Positions 10,764 to 23,400 are shown, numbered from the stretch's first letter. The stretch: DNA of 64,000 nucleotides from Heterodera schachtii (GCA_023374025.1 SIJG01000003.1:2138416-2202415), one strand, 5' to 3'. Program-made: numbers and translations. Notes: generated from the sequence alone by a model not told the origin.

Positions 10764-13700
10764 ATGAAGCGGCAATTCGTTGACGGAGAACAGAGAATTG
10801 GTTCAGATGAGAAGCTGTCAAAAATTGAAGTTGTGGAAAATGTAAAATTACCACTCTGAAGCAAATGAGAATAATAATAATAATAACATACATACATATT
10901 TAGCGTTCATCTGAACCGACCGTTTCCGATTTGGTGGACGGAGGGTGCGTTTTTAATATGCGGGGCTTCAATTGTTTCTTCAAAATTAACCAATCATTTG
11001 TTTTGTTTAATAAATGCCAATTAGATTTCTCCTTACTTTGTTAGGTATATTCCCAAACAATAAAATTTTCAATTTTTTTTATTTCCGAAACGGGGAACGC
11101 GCTTCCAGAATTAGTCACCAATTCTCTCCAGAGTGCATTTGGTCAAGGTCGCATGTTTGGGTGCTGAAGCTAATGATAGAGCAATTGATGGCACCGTGCC
11201 GAGGGCGCTGTCCCTCTTCGAATTGATCCGTGCCATTCGTCCGGCCGCTTCCATTCACTTCAATTACTGCATCGACCCCCAATGGGTGCTCAGGTGGATT
11301 TCGTGTTTTTTGAAAATTGCCGGTCTGATTTTCCCAAAAAATATTTTAAAATTTTTTTTTTCTCATATTGGGAATTTTTTATCCGAAAAATTGGTTTTGT
11401 AAAACGACCGCAAAAACATTTTTTGGCTATAACTAAAAAATCACCCGCAAGCGGACATTCTTTTCCCCACTCCCTATGGCCATTATGAGTCAAATTGTCC
11501 ATTATTGTTTTCGTTCGATAATTTGTCTGTGCCCCCCTCCCACTCCCATTTAACTTGCCCGCCGTCAGGCAATACGCGCCGCGTCGGCTACGCCAATGTC
11601 CGATAACTTTCGTCGTGGGCAGTCGCCACTTGGACGCGTTGCGCTCCGCCGTGCCGCCCCCACTTGCGGCCAACGTGCGCTGCGTGGGCGTGCCACTGCC
11701 GTTCGCCTACGGCACCCATCACGCCAAACTGTCGCTGTTCGAGTCGGAGGACGGCCGTGCACTGCATGTGGTGGTCGGCACAGCAAATTTGGTGCCGGAG
11801 GATTGGGGCGCGAAAACGCAGGCGTTTTACCACGCGCGGGGCAAATTTGCCATGGCTGCCAAAAAAGCCAAGGGGGAAGCTGTTGCAGTGACGGCAAATG
11901 CCATTGTCAACAGCGGCGGCACAACCTCAACTGCTTTAACTTCTGCTGTTGCTGCGGAAACTGCTTTTGTTGAGCAACAATCCGTCACCGCCAGCACATC
12001 AACGGATGGACAGCAGCAACAAAGGTGGAAATTCCCCCCCCCCCCCCCCACGAAATGAAAAATTAAAAATCCCAGGAAAAAGTGTGACACTTTTTAAAAA
12101 ATTTTAATCAATTTTCTAGACAAGATACATTAAAATTTAAAACATTTTTTCGGCGGTGCCTAACGGCACAGTCGGACCCCAATTTTACCTCTTTTTTTTA
12201 AATGTTTGACCTCAAAAAGGCAAAAATTAGCCCTTTTTAGCGAAAAGGGGCTTCAAATCCTTGCTCTAATGCAAATTTATATTCTTTTTATTGGACACAA
12301 ATTACAGGAACACATTTTTATTTTCAAATGAGAATAAATGCCTTTTTTAAATTCCGACTTTTATATCATTTTCCTTAGGTTCCGCAACGATTTGGTGGCG
12401 TATCTTTGCGCCGCTTACCCTCCGAGTGCGGGCGAAGTCCATCGGACCAGTCCAATTTTGGGTGGAACGCATTGAGCAGGCCGACTTCAGCCATATTAAG
12501 GACCGAATTGTCGCTTCGGTGCCGGGACGGTGGGAATTTTCATTTGGGAAGAATGGAGAAAAAAACACAATTCAAAATTTGTTTTTGCGTGTCCACATTT
12601 GCTTTTAGACTTAAATGGGTTGCCACATAATTTTTCAAGTTTTTTTTTTTTTTTTTGCTTTTACACTTTCATTTTTACCTATTAAATTAGCTGCTAATCG
12701 TTTCAATTAGCAGTCCTTTAACTACTAATTGCTTTTTTCTTAGCTTCCAAAGGAGTGCCACCGATGGTGATGCCTCGTGCCGTTTTGGCCATTTGCGCCT
12801 GCGTCGGCTGCTCAGCGAGGCATTCAGCGCGGAGGAAAGACAGCGGCACAAAACCTTCGTGGGCCAATTCAGCTCCGTCGGTTCGCTCGGCGCACGGCCC
12901 GAGGCGTGGCTTTGCGACGAGTTTTTGACGAGTCTGTCCGGCGGACGGTCGATGATCAGCGGTCGGTGGGGTTTGGGGCTGTGTGTGTACAATGTTTTGC
13001 CACCTCTTTTCCACATCGAAACTGGCAGAATTCGCCGCCGAAATTCGCCGCGACAAAATTTAGTCGTGAAAATATGAAATTTTCAGAATTTTTGTAATCA
13101 AATAATAATTTCCCTTAAGAACAATAAGACGTTTTCTTGGAAAATTTCTATGTTTAAAATCTTTAAAAAAAATTCGGCGCAAAATTTAATTCAAAGCGAA
13201 ATTTCGGCGGTGAAACTTTGGGAAGAACCCTCCAATGTGTGTTTTGCAGCTTCCTCGTTGAAACTGATTTATCCGTCGGTGGAAAATGTGCGCCGTTCGT
13301 TGGAGGGCTACGCGGCCGGCCTTTCACTGCCGTACAGTTCGCAGACGCACCAAAAACAAACCTATCTGAAGCAGTTCCTGCACCAATGGCGAAGTGATCG
13401 GCTCAAAAGGCATTTTCATTTGGCTCATTTTCCTCCACAAATGACAAAAATTGGATAAATGTCACTCAAAAATATCTCTATTTTTGCAACTTTCAATTTT
13501 CGGTTTTTTGGGTGGCGATTTTGGTCCTTTCGCTATAATTTTTAATGTATATCCAGAATTCATATCCGACATGACCAATTCCGTACATAATCATGTCACA
13601 GTTATTCGTATTTGTGTTGATTTTCCCTCGCCCGTTTTATGTCCGCCGCTTCGCCCCACGTGAAAAGTTACGTCGCGCTGGACGCCGCTGGCGAGTGCCA

Positions 13701-14278
13701 ATGGCTGCTGCTGACCAGTGCCAATTTGTCTCACTCCGCCTGGGGCAAGCTGGAGAAGGGCGGCACCCAACTGTTCATCCGCTCCTTTGAACTTGGCGTT
13801 CTGATGTGTGCAAAGGACAATCATCGCCGACAATCCCCCGGCGGCGGTTTGTATTGGAAACGAAAACTTTTTCCCGGGAGTCCTCGGGCACTTTACAAAT
13901 TTCAATTTGTTGACCCATCCCCTATTTTTACGCACCCAGGGGCGTGTGAACATCAACGAGAATGTCACGAAATCCATGCGAGAAAGTACAGAGAGTGATT
14001 GATTGCTACAGGCAATTTCGGTGCTCGTGGCGCTCCCTTTTTGCCTGGGGCAATCACTGTCATGTACTATTTCACATAGAATATTTTCGTTTTAAGGCAT
14101 TTACTCTCCCCTTGATGGAGTGTTTCACTTTTCAAACACAATTTTTTCAGCTCTTTTCCCTCCATTTGACATTCCGCTGACAAAATATTCGGCGGACGAT
14201 GAGCCCTTTCTAGTGGACATGCTTTACCCGACAAAAACGGATGCAAATGGTTTTCGTGGGGCGATGGACGCCCAATAA
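10764..14278 (+). CDS. TDP1: Tyrosyl-DNA phosphodiesterase 1
   Basis: Nine exons: 10764-10841, 10904-10944, 11132-11293, 11569-12024, 12379-12529, 12744-12961, 13250-13409, about 13635-13807 and 14151-14278, about 521 residues. TDP1 hydrolyses the 3'-phosphotyrosyl bond left by stalled topoisomerase I. The first catalytic motif is GTHHAKLSLF...GTANLVPEDW (His about 145, Lys 147, Asn 167). The second is SPHVKSYV...LTSANLSHSAWG, followed by GTQLFIRSFELGVL. Between them lie VGQFSSVGSLG and LIYPSVENVRRSLEGY, both TDP1 landmarks. Two oddities: exon 5 carries one extra nucleotide, between AYLCAAYPP and FWVERIEQADF, shifting frame at about 12405-12450; and intron 7 starts GC (13410) and lacks an AG before the HVK frame. 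The gene may be genuine with an assembly error, or starting to decay. Confidence 0.85.
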
Positions 14279-14740
14279 ACAACAAGAACTGACAACCTTC
14301 ACTAACATTTACATCCTGTACAATACAGTAAAAGCACTGTTTAAATTCTTTAATTTATGTATGAATAAATTTGTTTTTGTTTTTTTTTGGCATTGTGTTA
14401 TCAAACTTATTCAAAATTAGTAAGCATATTTTCAATGTTTTCAGTGTTCCTTGGTTTGAAATTATTTCTGTTGATTTTTATGTTCTATATATGATTACAT
14501 TTATTTGTTTCGAACTTTTCCTCCTTATGCTTACTTTTTATAAAAAAAATTGACAGATCAAATAAATGTTTAAATTGCCACTGAAAATGTTTGGATCAAA
14601 ACACTCGCCTAAAAACCCCCCTTTTTTTATTTTTGAGTTGTAATTCATTCAGTAATCAGTATGGGTGAATAAAAGTCAGTTTTATGAAAGCAGAATTCTT
14701 AGTATCCTTAAAATTTAGCGGAAATTACATTTTACCTAAA
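14279..14740. other. Intergenic spacer TDP1 to PSMA3
   Basis: 462 bp of AT-rich sequence with T-rich stretches. No gene or structured element is recognised. It contains the 3' end of TDP1 and the promoter or trans-splice region of the proteasome gene. Confidence 0.5.
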
Positions 14741-16417
14741 ATGAGCTCCATCGGCACCGGCTACGATTTGGCGGCTTCAACTTTCTCTCCTGAGGGTCGG
14801 ATTTTTCAAGTGGAGTATGCTGCAAAGGCTGTCGACTCGAGTGTCACCGTCATCGCTCTGGGCTCTAAAAAGGGCGTTTTGGTCGCCGTCGATTTGCCAC
14901 AGCCTTCCAAACTCACATTGCAGGTTTAATTTGAATTAATGGTTGGTTCCGCTTTTGATTAGCTTCCCGGGTGAAACAAAACACTTAAATTTCTCGGTCA
15001 CTGGCATGTGAACCACACAACTGGGTCGGATTCTCGACTTACTGCTTATGTATGGTCCCTTTAAGCTAGGTTTGTTATGAAAATAAGTGCAAATTAGTTT
15101 TTTTTTTTGTTAAAGGCTTCTTTCTCTATTCCACGCCATCATTTCTCTTCGTCATTTTAAGCGTTATATCTGTCCTGCATTATAGGAGGCCAATACGCGG
15201 ATCTTCAAGGTCACGGACAACATTGGCATGATCGGCTCGGGCCTTCACCAGGACTTGAACGCCGTCCTCGACTATGCAAAGGACGAAGCAAAGTCCTTCT
15301 TGAAGGACCACCTTCAGCCAGTTGCCGTCAAAAAATTGGCCAAATCGGTGAGAAAATTCAAAAACCAATGGAAAAAAACATTAGCATTTCGCTTGTTTTT
15401 AGGTTGGTGAGCGTGTGCACATTTTTACGTTGGGCATTAGTCGGCCGTACGGCGTGTCGGTGTTTTTTGTCCAATGGGATAAAAAGGTTTGCTTTTTGAA
15501 TCGGCTTTGTATTTTGGCTTTTCCCTTTACAATTAGCTTGGGTCCTCGATTTTTTGCGTTGAGCCTTCCGGACAGTGTTTGAAGTACTCCGCGTGGGTGA
15601 TTGGGTAAGCTTTTTGTTTTTTTATGTTGTTTTTGTAAGCTTTTTTGTTTTTTTTTTATGTTGTTTTTGTAGGCTTTTTTGGTTTTTTTATGTTGTTTTT
15701 CATATCATAAGACATTTCAAAAAAAAAAACTAATTATTGCGCAAGGGAACGTCATACATTTATAGGGTGAATATTACCATCGCGTAACACCTAAAATGAT
15801 TTTTTTTTTCTTACAATTAATTCCAAATTTCACTTTCAAAAACAGCACTGTCGATTTTTCCGTGCTTTCTTCAATTTATTTGAATTTTTCTCAAGCTAAA
15901 TGTTTTATAAAATAATGATTTTTCAGCAAAAATGCACAGGCTGCGAAGACTGAGATTGAGAAGGTGAAAAGTCGAGACGGACTTGACAAGGTGCAGTTGG
16001 CAAAGAGTGCCATGCACGCTTTGTTGGCGGTTCGGGACGACGGCGCGACGGGGCAACGTGTTGAGATGGCGTGGGTGGGCGAGGACAGCGACGGTCTTTT
16101 TACGGTAAGTGACTCGAAAAATACTACGAAAAAGCAATCAATTTACAAGCTGAAAAACTTTAACAAATAAGATAATCCTTTCGAGTTCATTTATTTGTTG
16201 GAATTGGTGCATGAATCGTATTAAACACAGGGAAAAATTTCCGCATATTTGTTTATTTTCTTTCATAAAAGCGTTCTACGGATTTTTTTAAATTGAACGA
16301 ATATCGCATTTTCGTTATATAAAAGTGTTTTTCTTTCAGGTAATTCCAAAAGAGAGCATTGACAAATGGGAAGTGACTGTGCAGGCCGAGATCAATTCGA
16401 TGGAGCAGGATGATTAA
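14741..16417 (+). CDS. PSMA3: Proteasome 20S subunit alpha type-3
   Basis: Six exons: 14741-14923, 15186-15347, 15403-15486, 15537-15604, 15927-16104 and 16340-16417; phases 0, 0, 0, 2, 0; 250 residues against 255 in human. It opens with [20 protein letters not shown] then FQVEYA, the proteasome alpha-subunit signature that gates the 20S core, and continues with [15 protein letters not shown]-equivalent region SAWVIG and [12 protein letters not shown] near the C-terminus. It is a structural alpha-ring subunit with no catalytic Thr expected. The C-terminal tail is short (EQDD), without the long acidic phosphorylated tail of vertebrates. C. elegans equivalent: pas-7. Confidence 0.95.
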
Positions 16418-16494
16418 GTTTTAAAATCATTATTGTTTTTTTGTTTTTTTTTGCTCAGTGTTCCCTTGTTTAATTGTTTCTTTGCCCCCCCCCT

Positions 16495-17036
16495 CCCATT
16501 TTTTGTCGTAAAGGGGACTTGGTACCCCCTTTCCTTCCCTAATTTTGTCATAGGGGACTTTGCACCCCCGTTTTAAAGGGGACTTTGCACCCCCTTTTTG
16601 TCGTAAAGGGGATTTGGTACCCCCGGTTTAAAGGGGACTTTGCGCCCCCTTTTTGTCGTAAAGGGGACTTGGTACCCCCGGTTTAAAGGGGACTTTGCAC
16701 CCCCTTTTTGTCGTAAAGGGGATTTGGTACCCCCGGTTTAAAGGGGACTTTGCGCCCCCTTTTTGTCGTAAAGGGGACTTGGTACCCCCGGTTTAAAGGG
16801 GACTTTGCACCCCCTTTTTGTCGTAAAGGGGATTTGGTACCCCCGGTTTAAAGGGGACTTTGCGCCCCCTTTTTGTCGTAAAGGGGACTTGGTACCCCCG
16901 GTTTAAAGGGGACTTTGCGCCCCCTTTTTGTCGTAAAGGGGACTTGGTACCCCCTTCCCTGATTTTTTGTCATAGGGGACTTGGCACCCCCTTCCCTGAT
17001 TTTTTGTCATAGGGGACTTGGCACCCCTTCCCCCGT
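16495..17036. repeat. 55-bp satellite array with dimeric higher-order pattern
   Basis: About 8-9 units of AAAGGGGACTTTGCACCCCC then TTTTTGTCGT and AAAGGGGACTTGGTACCCCC then GGTTT. Each unit has two half-units of a short palindrome, GGGGACTT...CCCC. Adjacent units alternate GCACCCC with GATTTGG and GCGCCCC with GACTTGG, so the real period is about 110 bp. It lies immediately between the convergent PSMA3 and GLTP 3' ends. Edge units are more diverged. Confidence 0.9.
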
Positions 17037-17156
17037 AATATGCGAAACTCATTACACTTGGGAACACTTTTTTCTTTATCGTAAATAAAATACTGTTGTT
17101 ATTTACAAAAACAGAATTGGAAAGGAATGGGTGGTTGAATATTTTATAAGATAAAT

Positions 17157-18090
17157 TCATTTTGGGGGAGGTATTTCCAACTTTTTCGAATGGTAATATT
17201 CGACCAGTGCACTGACATTAGCCTCGAAGTTCGTGAGCAGCTCAGCGATGTGTTCAACACAAATTTCTTCAAGTCCTTCGTGGCCGTATGCAACGGCCAA
17301 CAACAAAGTGCGCCGGCGGGGAGCGGCATGTAGCACAACCTACAAACATTTTGATTTTTAATTAACGACAAAATAAAAAAGGCATGTCTTATATCCCCCC
17401 ATACACTTTCATTCGCATAACACACTCTAAAAAGTTGCTTGGAGATAAAATTGTGATGCCGTTTAAGCGTCTTTTCATAAGCCTCGTTAAGAATGTCCGC
17501 CAAATTCTCCGTTTTGGTTGATGCGCCGACATCCGTTCGCGCCTTTTTGTAGTCACGGACCAACGCCTTCAGTAATTCCAACATAAATTCAAGCCCCCTG
17601 TAAAAGGATAAAGCACATTTGTTTTCGGATAAAAATCATCCACAATTTCTCAAAAAAAATTTTGTTAGGGAAAGTAATTGGTAAAATCACATTATTTTGT
17701 TGGTCTATTGCTGATAAAACGCACCGCTTCAGCCACAAAAGACCTTCCGTGGCGGTGCCAATTTTTCCACCGTTTTCCAGCAAGTCAATGTCCACCAAGT
17801 CTTGGAGCACTTCCATTCTTTTCCGATCCGTCTCAAATTTTGTCCTCACTTTGTGCACATTTCCGGCAATGTCATTTTTCACCGGCACAAAAGCCATGCC
17901 GAGGAAACCTATTTAAATAAACGGTCAATTAAAAATGAGGCCAAAAATTACCGACGAATTCCGCAATTCCCTGGCACGCCATTAAAAACTGTTCAGTGGG
18001 TATAAGTCGTTTGTCCGTTCCATTCAATTCTGGAAACATGCGCTCTTTGTGCGAGAAATAAGTCTCTTTGGTGTCATTTTGAGTATTCAT
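17157..18090 (-). CDS. GLTP: Glycolipid transfer protein (GLTP)
   Basis: Four minus-strand exons: 18090-17952, 17908-17725, 17597-17426 and 17339-17157; phases 1, 2, 0; 225 residues. The all-helical GLTP fold moves single glycosphingolipids between membranes in the cytosol. Head-group residues are visible: VKNDIAGNVHK (Asp, Asn, Lys equivalents of human D48, N52, K55), LLWLKRGLEF (Trp96 equivalent) and KRHHNF (His140 equivalent), then VVLHAAP. All key positions are intact, so function is likely conserved. A 19-residue N-terminal extension rich in polar residues precedes the fold. It is divergently arranged with BCS1, 231 bp apart. Confidence 0.9.
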
Positions 18091-18321
18091 CTCAAAACAA
18101 ATAGATACATATATATACTGCCCTAAATGTATAGATAATCCCGAATACCAAGCATGAAATTTGACTAATAAATTAATGAATTGCAAAGCCAGGCCAAATT
18201 AACTAATCTATTTTTTGCTTTTAAACAAAATAAACAAATAATTTAAGCATTTCTATTTCAATTAGCTAGTAGTTGAACTGACAAATGAGAATTTTAATTA
18301 GTCCTTTAGCACTTTGCTCAA
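18091..18321. promoter_or_regulatory. Bidirectional promoter region GLTP/BCS1
   Basis: Only 231 bp separates the divergent start codons. The segment is AT-rich and includes a good acceptor (CCTTTAG, about 18309) 13 bp before the BCS1 ATG, compatible with spliced-leader addition. No TATA-like or factor site can be assigned with confidence. Confidence 0.5.
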
Positions 18322-20550
18322 ATGAATAGTTTTTCATCGCTTTTCCCTTCTTCTTCGTCCGCTCCGTCTGCGGAAGCGGGCGCTTCACTCGCAAATGCTC
18401 CAAAAGGGAGCCTTCTCGACGCGTTCACCGCAAATCCGTTGTTCACCGGCGGTGCCGGATTGATGTGTGTCGGTGTTTTGTTCAACTATGGACGCAAATT
18501 GGCGATGGTTGGCGCCTCGGTTTTACGTCGGAAATATGTGTCAACATTGGAGCTGAGCAACGAAGATCAGTGCGTTTATTTTTGGACTTAAAATTTTTTT
18601 ATCACTTTTAAGGTCGCTGATAATGAAATTACTAACTCATGATCAAAATTCAAATAAAATTCGAATTTACCAACTTCTTACCGAATTCATATTTGTGGTA
18701 TGAAATTGAGCGAAGTGAATTTAAGTAAATGGTCAGCGACCCAAAAATCCCAATTTTTAATAGCTTGCGACCAATGGGAAATAGGGTTAACTGCTCCCAT
18801 TTATGGTCGGATTTCTAAAAATGGATTGCTTTTTTAATCTCGTCATTTTTCTAGGGCTTACCAATGGGTGTTGGACTTCATCAACAAGCAAAGTCGACGC
18901 AAAACCAACCAACTGTCAGTTAGTTCGACGGTGCTGATCAGCGAAAGCGGCAAAGCGTCCACGCAATTCTTTTTCATGCCGGGCCAAGGCCACCATTACA
19001 TGAGTTACGGGGGTCGATTGGTGCGCGTGGAGCGCGAGCGGACAGAGCAAATGCTGCAAAGGGCGGACAAACGACGGACACCGCTGGAAACCGTTCGACT
19101 GACCACAATTGGTGCAACTTTGGAAAGCATTTCAACCAAAAAGATTTATTTTTATAAATTGGAATTCCGCAAAAAAAATAACAATTTTCTATCATTCCTA
19201 TAATTTGCTTTTTCAAAAATCCTTAATTGATTCAAAATGGTTTAGGCGTCAAGCCCGAATTTTGGCGACAATTGCTAGAGAAAGCGGCCAAAGACGCACT
19301 GTCCGAGGTGGACAAAATGCACATTTTCACTAAATTTCTATAACACAGTTGAAAATGCCAGGTGGAGACGGGCCTTGCTGTGTACACTCCGTTCGGTCCG
19401 GAATGGCACCATTTTGGGAAGCCAAGGAAGAAGCGTCCGCTGGACACAATTGTGTTGGACAACGGCATCCGAGAGGGCATCCAAACCGACCTCGAAAGCT
19501 TCTTCAATTCCCAAAAATGGTCCGAGTTTTCCATTCCTTGGAATTTTCCCTCCTCGATTTTCTTGCCAAAATTTTTAAAAGTTTTAAAATTCATTTACAG
19601 AATTTTCAACATATTTTTATATTTCCATTTAATTGAAAGACAATTTCTTAAATTTCCCCTGTTTTCTTCAGGTACATTGACCGTGGTGTTCCCTATCGTC
19701 GTGGTTATTTGTTCTACGGCCCGCCGGGCACCGGCAAAAGCAGTTTCATTTCGGCATTGGCCGCCCATTACGGCTACAACATTTGCATGCTGTCGCTCAG
19801 TGACCGCACAATGGACGACCTGCGGTTGAACCATTTGATGAACAATGCTCCATCTTATGTAGGTAAAAACCGAAAAGGGTTCACAATCACTGTTGGACAA
19901 ATCGACAGGAAATTTGGAAGGGTCATTTTCGTAAAATTTGTTTTTTTTTTTTCAATTCTGTCGTGACCAATAAAATGAAAATCCTTTTCCATTGCAGAGT
20001 TTTGTGCTGCTGGAGGACATTGACAATGCGTTTGTCCGTCGTGAGGATGAGACGGACAAAGACCCGGCATATGAAGGGCTGGCGCGGGTGACCATGTCCG
20101 GGTTGTTGAACGCCATCGACGGGGTGGTCAGTGCGGAGGAACGCGTGCTGTTCATGACCACCAACCACGTGGGGCGGTTGGACCCGGCACTCATCCGACC
20201 GGGGCGCGTCGACGTAAAGCAGTACTTTGGAAATTGCACTGGCCCAATGCTGGAACAGGTCGGATAAAGTGCCATGTTTAGGAGGGTTATGACAAAGACA
20301 GAATTTTTCACGTGTGTCATGATTCGGCAAAAAAAAATCGAACCCTTTTTACTTTTGTCAGATGTTTGCCAAATTTTTTGACGGAGCGTCGACGGAAATG
20401 TGTGCAAAGTTTCGGCAGGAAGTGTCCTCGTTGGACGGCGACTTTTCGCCTGCTTCCATTCAAGGACATTTGCTCAATTACAAAACGGAACACGCGCTGG
20501 CGATCGAAAATGTGTGCCAACTGTCAACAAACACTCAGCTTAAGAAATGA
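18322..20550 (+). CDS. BCS1L: Mitochondrial AAA chaperone BCS1
   Basis: Seven exons: 18322-18569, 18855-19111, 19246-19307, 19362-19519, 19672-19858, 19998-20258 and 20362-20550; phases 2, 1, 0, 2, 0, 0; 453 residues. BCS1 in the inner mitochondrial membrane translocates the folded Rieske Fe-S protein during complex III assembly. Seen: an N-terminal hydrophobic segment ([15 protein letters not shown]); the BCS1-specific region ([18 protein letters not shown]); [25 protein letters not shown] with Walker A at about residues 258-265; Walker B LLEDID at about 308-313; and second region of homology [19 protein letters not shown] with the arginine finger. All catalytic motifs are intact. Confidence 0.95.
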
Positions 20551-21080
20551 ACGAAATTTCATTGCTATAGTCAATTTTGTTGTTATTTTAATTTTCTTTT
20601 TCATAAAGTAATTCGAGATATGTTATTTGTTTATTTTTTGAAAATAGTTTTCATAAAGCATCAATATTTTTTTCAATTTAATTTTGACGATACGATCATT
20701 TCAAGAGCCTCAAAATGTTGATCAAAATGACAAATTTGAAATTCCCTTTCTGGACATATATTTTGGAGAACTGATAAACACAATTAGCAGTTTCTTGCAC
20801 TTTTAATTAGTTTTCCTTCGGGATTTTCCTAGTTAACGCGCGTATCTTTGACGATTTTTGAAATAACGCTAAATTTTTGGCGTGTTGATTTCTCCATTTT
20901 AGTTTTGCCAAAAATGAATCGATAGACCGAAGTCTTCAAAGTTTCATCGGCATTTTTTACTGTCCACATTCCGTAATCCTATCCCTTTTTCCTAATATTG
21001 AGACTTAATTATACCAGTAACTTTTACTGACTCAATCACTTATTTCTTCCCTTTTCAGATAATCTGACTTTAAAACAAAG
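20551..21080. other. Intergenic spacer BCS1 to RPL5 with trans-splice acceptor
   Basis: 530 bp, AT-rich. A strong TTTTCAG acceptor (AG at 21057-21058) lies 22 bp upstream of the RPL5 ATG with no donor of an upstream coding exon, as expected for spliced-leader addition. Nothing else is recognised. Confidence 0.5.
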
Positions 21081-22564
21081 ATGGGTTTTGTTAAAGTAGT
21101 GAAAAGTCGCGCTTATTTCAAACGTTTTCAACCCAAATTTAAACGGCGTCGTCAAGGTTGTTTTTTCTTTTTTTTTTTGTGCTATGAAATTCTTTTATTT
21201 AATTTCGTTAGGCAAAACGGATTACTACGCACGTAAGCGCTTGACAGTGCAAGACAAGAACAAGTACAACACGCCGAAGTATCGTCTCATTGTGCGCTTC
21301 ACAAACAAAGACATCATTGCACAGGTTAACTTTATGACAAAATTGGAATATGGATGTAATATCCTACATCAAAAGCATCATTTTAAATTGTGAATGTGTT
21401 TGTTTTAAGATTGCATATTCGAAAATCGTTGGCGACGTGGTTGTCTGTGCTGCGTATGGGCATGAATTGCCCAAATATGGGATAAAGGTTTTATTTTCTA
21501 ATAATCAATATGCTTCACCTAAACACAAAAAACCACAGGTTGGACTGACAAATTATGCCGCGGCTTACGCTACCGGACTTTTGTTGGCACGTCGCCACCT
21601 GAACAAATTGAAATTGGACAGCGTTTACAAAGGCAAAGAGAATGTGGACGGAGAGGACTTTGACGTTGAGCAGGTTTGTGAAAACAGGAAGATTGTCAGC
21701 ATTGTGGTTTATTTAATATCAAAAAGTAATTGTGCTGATGTAGGGCTACTAAAAAGTGGCTAAAGCAATCTTTCTATACGTTTTTTTCTACAATGTTTCC
21801 ATCTAGGAAGGGGACAATCCGAACCCATTCACGTGTGTGCTGGACACTGGGCTCGCCCGCACAACCACCGGCGCGAAACTGTTCGGCGTCATGAAAGGCG
21901 TTGCTGACGGTGGCATTCACGTGCCTCATAGGTGAGCAACAGGGAGAAGCATGGACCGATTGCTGCTAAATATGTGGTCCTTTTCCTTAAATATGCATGC
22001 GTTCATTTATTTATTCCCTTTTCCATTCAAGTGAGACTCGTTTCTTTGGCTTTGACCCGGAGGAGAAAAAGTACAGCGCAGAAGCACACAGAGACCGCAT
22101 TTTTGGAAAGCACGTGGCCGACTACATGGCACACCTGAAGGAAGAGGACGAGGAAGCGTACAAGCGTCAGTTCTCCCAGTTCATCAAGAATGGCATCGAG
22201 TCGGGAACGGTCAGTTTTATTTGGGACAGTGGGAGTGATTACCGGCACTTTTGAACACCCAAAATTGTATCATTTGTCTTAAGTGATTATTTGATGCTCT
22301 TTTTAGTTGGAAGAAATGTATAAGAAAGCGCACGAGGCCATCCGCGCGGATCCGTCCTTCACGAAAAAGGAACCAAAGAAGCCAAAGGAGCAGAAATATT
22401 GGAACAAAAAGAAGTACACACTGACCGAGCGCAAACACCGTGTGGCCAACCGAAAGGTGCAGCTTTTCATTATTTTTATATTTTATTATCTTTATTTCTA
22501 TTTTCAACTTTAGGCGTATCTGTTGCATCTGAAAAACCAGCAGGATGCGGTGTTGGAAGGCTGA
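21081..22564 (+). CDS. rpl-5: 60S ribosomal protein L5 (uL18)
   Basis: Eight exons: 21081-21156, 21212-21324, 21410-21487, 21539-21673, 21807-21931, 22032-22209, 22307-22456 and 22514-22564; all phases agree; 301 residues. uL18 binds 5S rRNA with uL5 and joins the central protuberance of the large subunit. Diagnostic segments are [76 protein letters not shown] and [16 protein letters not shown], and the Lys-rich C-terminal tail used in RNA binding. Very short introns (54-86 bp in the 5' half) fit a highly expressed nematode gene. Confidence 0.97.
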
Positions 22565-22717
22565 AAAAAGCGATTGACCTATTTGAGAGTGATTGCTCGT
22601 TCTCAGTTTTTATTTGTTGTTTTGTGGTGAGAAAGAAATTTGTTGTTTGCATTTTTGGTCATTTGTTGCGCATTTAAAAGCTTTAATTAGGCGCTAAATA
22701 TTTATGGTTTATTTTAG

Positions 22718-23400
22718 GTGGAGTCCGGTAAAAAAAAATTTCCGGGAACGGGAACGGGAAAATGAAAAAGAACGGGGCGGGATTCCCGAACGGGATTCCC
22801 GCTTTTTTCCCGTTCCCGTAGAAATCCCGTCAATTTTAACGGGAATCCCGCCGGAAACGGGAAAAAAATTTTTTTTCGAAAAAATATTGATTTTTTTCTT
22901 AAAATTTTAATTTACTTATTTTTTTAATTGAAATATTATATTTTAAACAATTAAAAAAATTATTTCTATGTAAATGATTAAATATTGCTTTATTAATGAA
23001 CATAAATAAATAAAATTTAATTTATGAAATTGTTTTGTTTTTAAAAATAAGCCGGCAGCAATATTTTCGAGGTACATGCAAAAACTGGTAATTTTCTGAG
23101 TTCTAAAATTCCTAGAAAAATTTTTTATAGTGCAATAATTTTCGTTAAAGTCTATTTTTTTAAATTCCAAAATATTTCTTATAGAATTTTTCTGTGTTTT
23201 TAACTTATTGACAAAACCTTTTTTGGTAAATCGTTTTTTTTTTGCGGCGCACCTTTACCAAAATCTTTAGGGAAGCCTATTCCCCGCCCCGACCCCCGAC
23301 ATGTCGCTCCCCGAGGTCCCCGGCCCCCGACTTTTTGCCCCCCCCCCCCGACTCCCCGACACTAATTCGGGAATTGGGGACTCCGAGCATTGTAAAAATT
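22718..23400. repeat. GC-skewed dispersed repeats (CCCGTTCCCG and CCCCGAC types)
   Basis: Two GC-rich islands in AT-rich DNA. At 22736-22865 runs of GGGAACGGGAACGGG oppose TTCCCGTTCCCG, giving strong self-complementarity resembling hAT subterminal repeats. At 23280-23400 CCCCGACCCCCGAC-type repeats and a C-run end in GGGGACTCCGAG. No target-site duplications could be assigned, so these are probably element remnants. Confidence 0.5.

Noticed and set aside
11555..12058. TDP1 exon-4 shadow frames on both strands
   Set aside because: Only the frame containing HHAK and GTANLVPEDW fits the family and splice phases.
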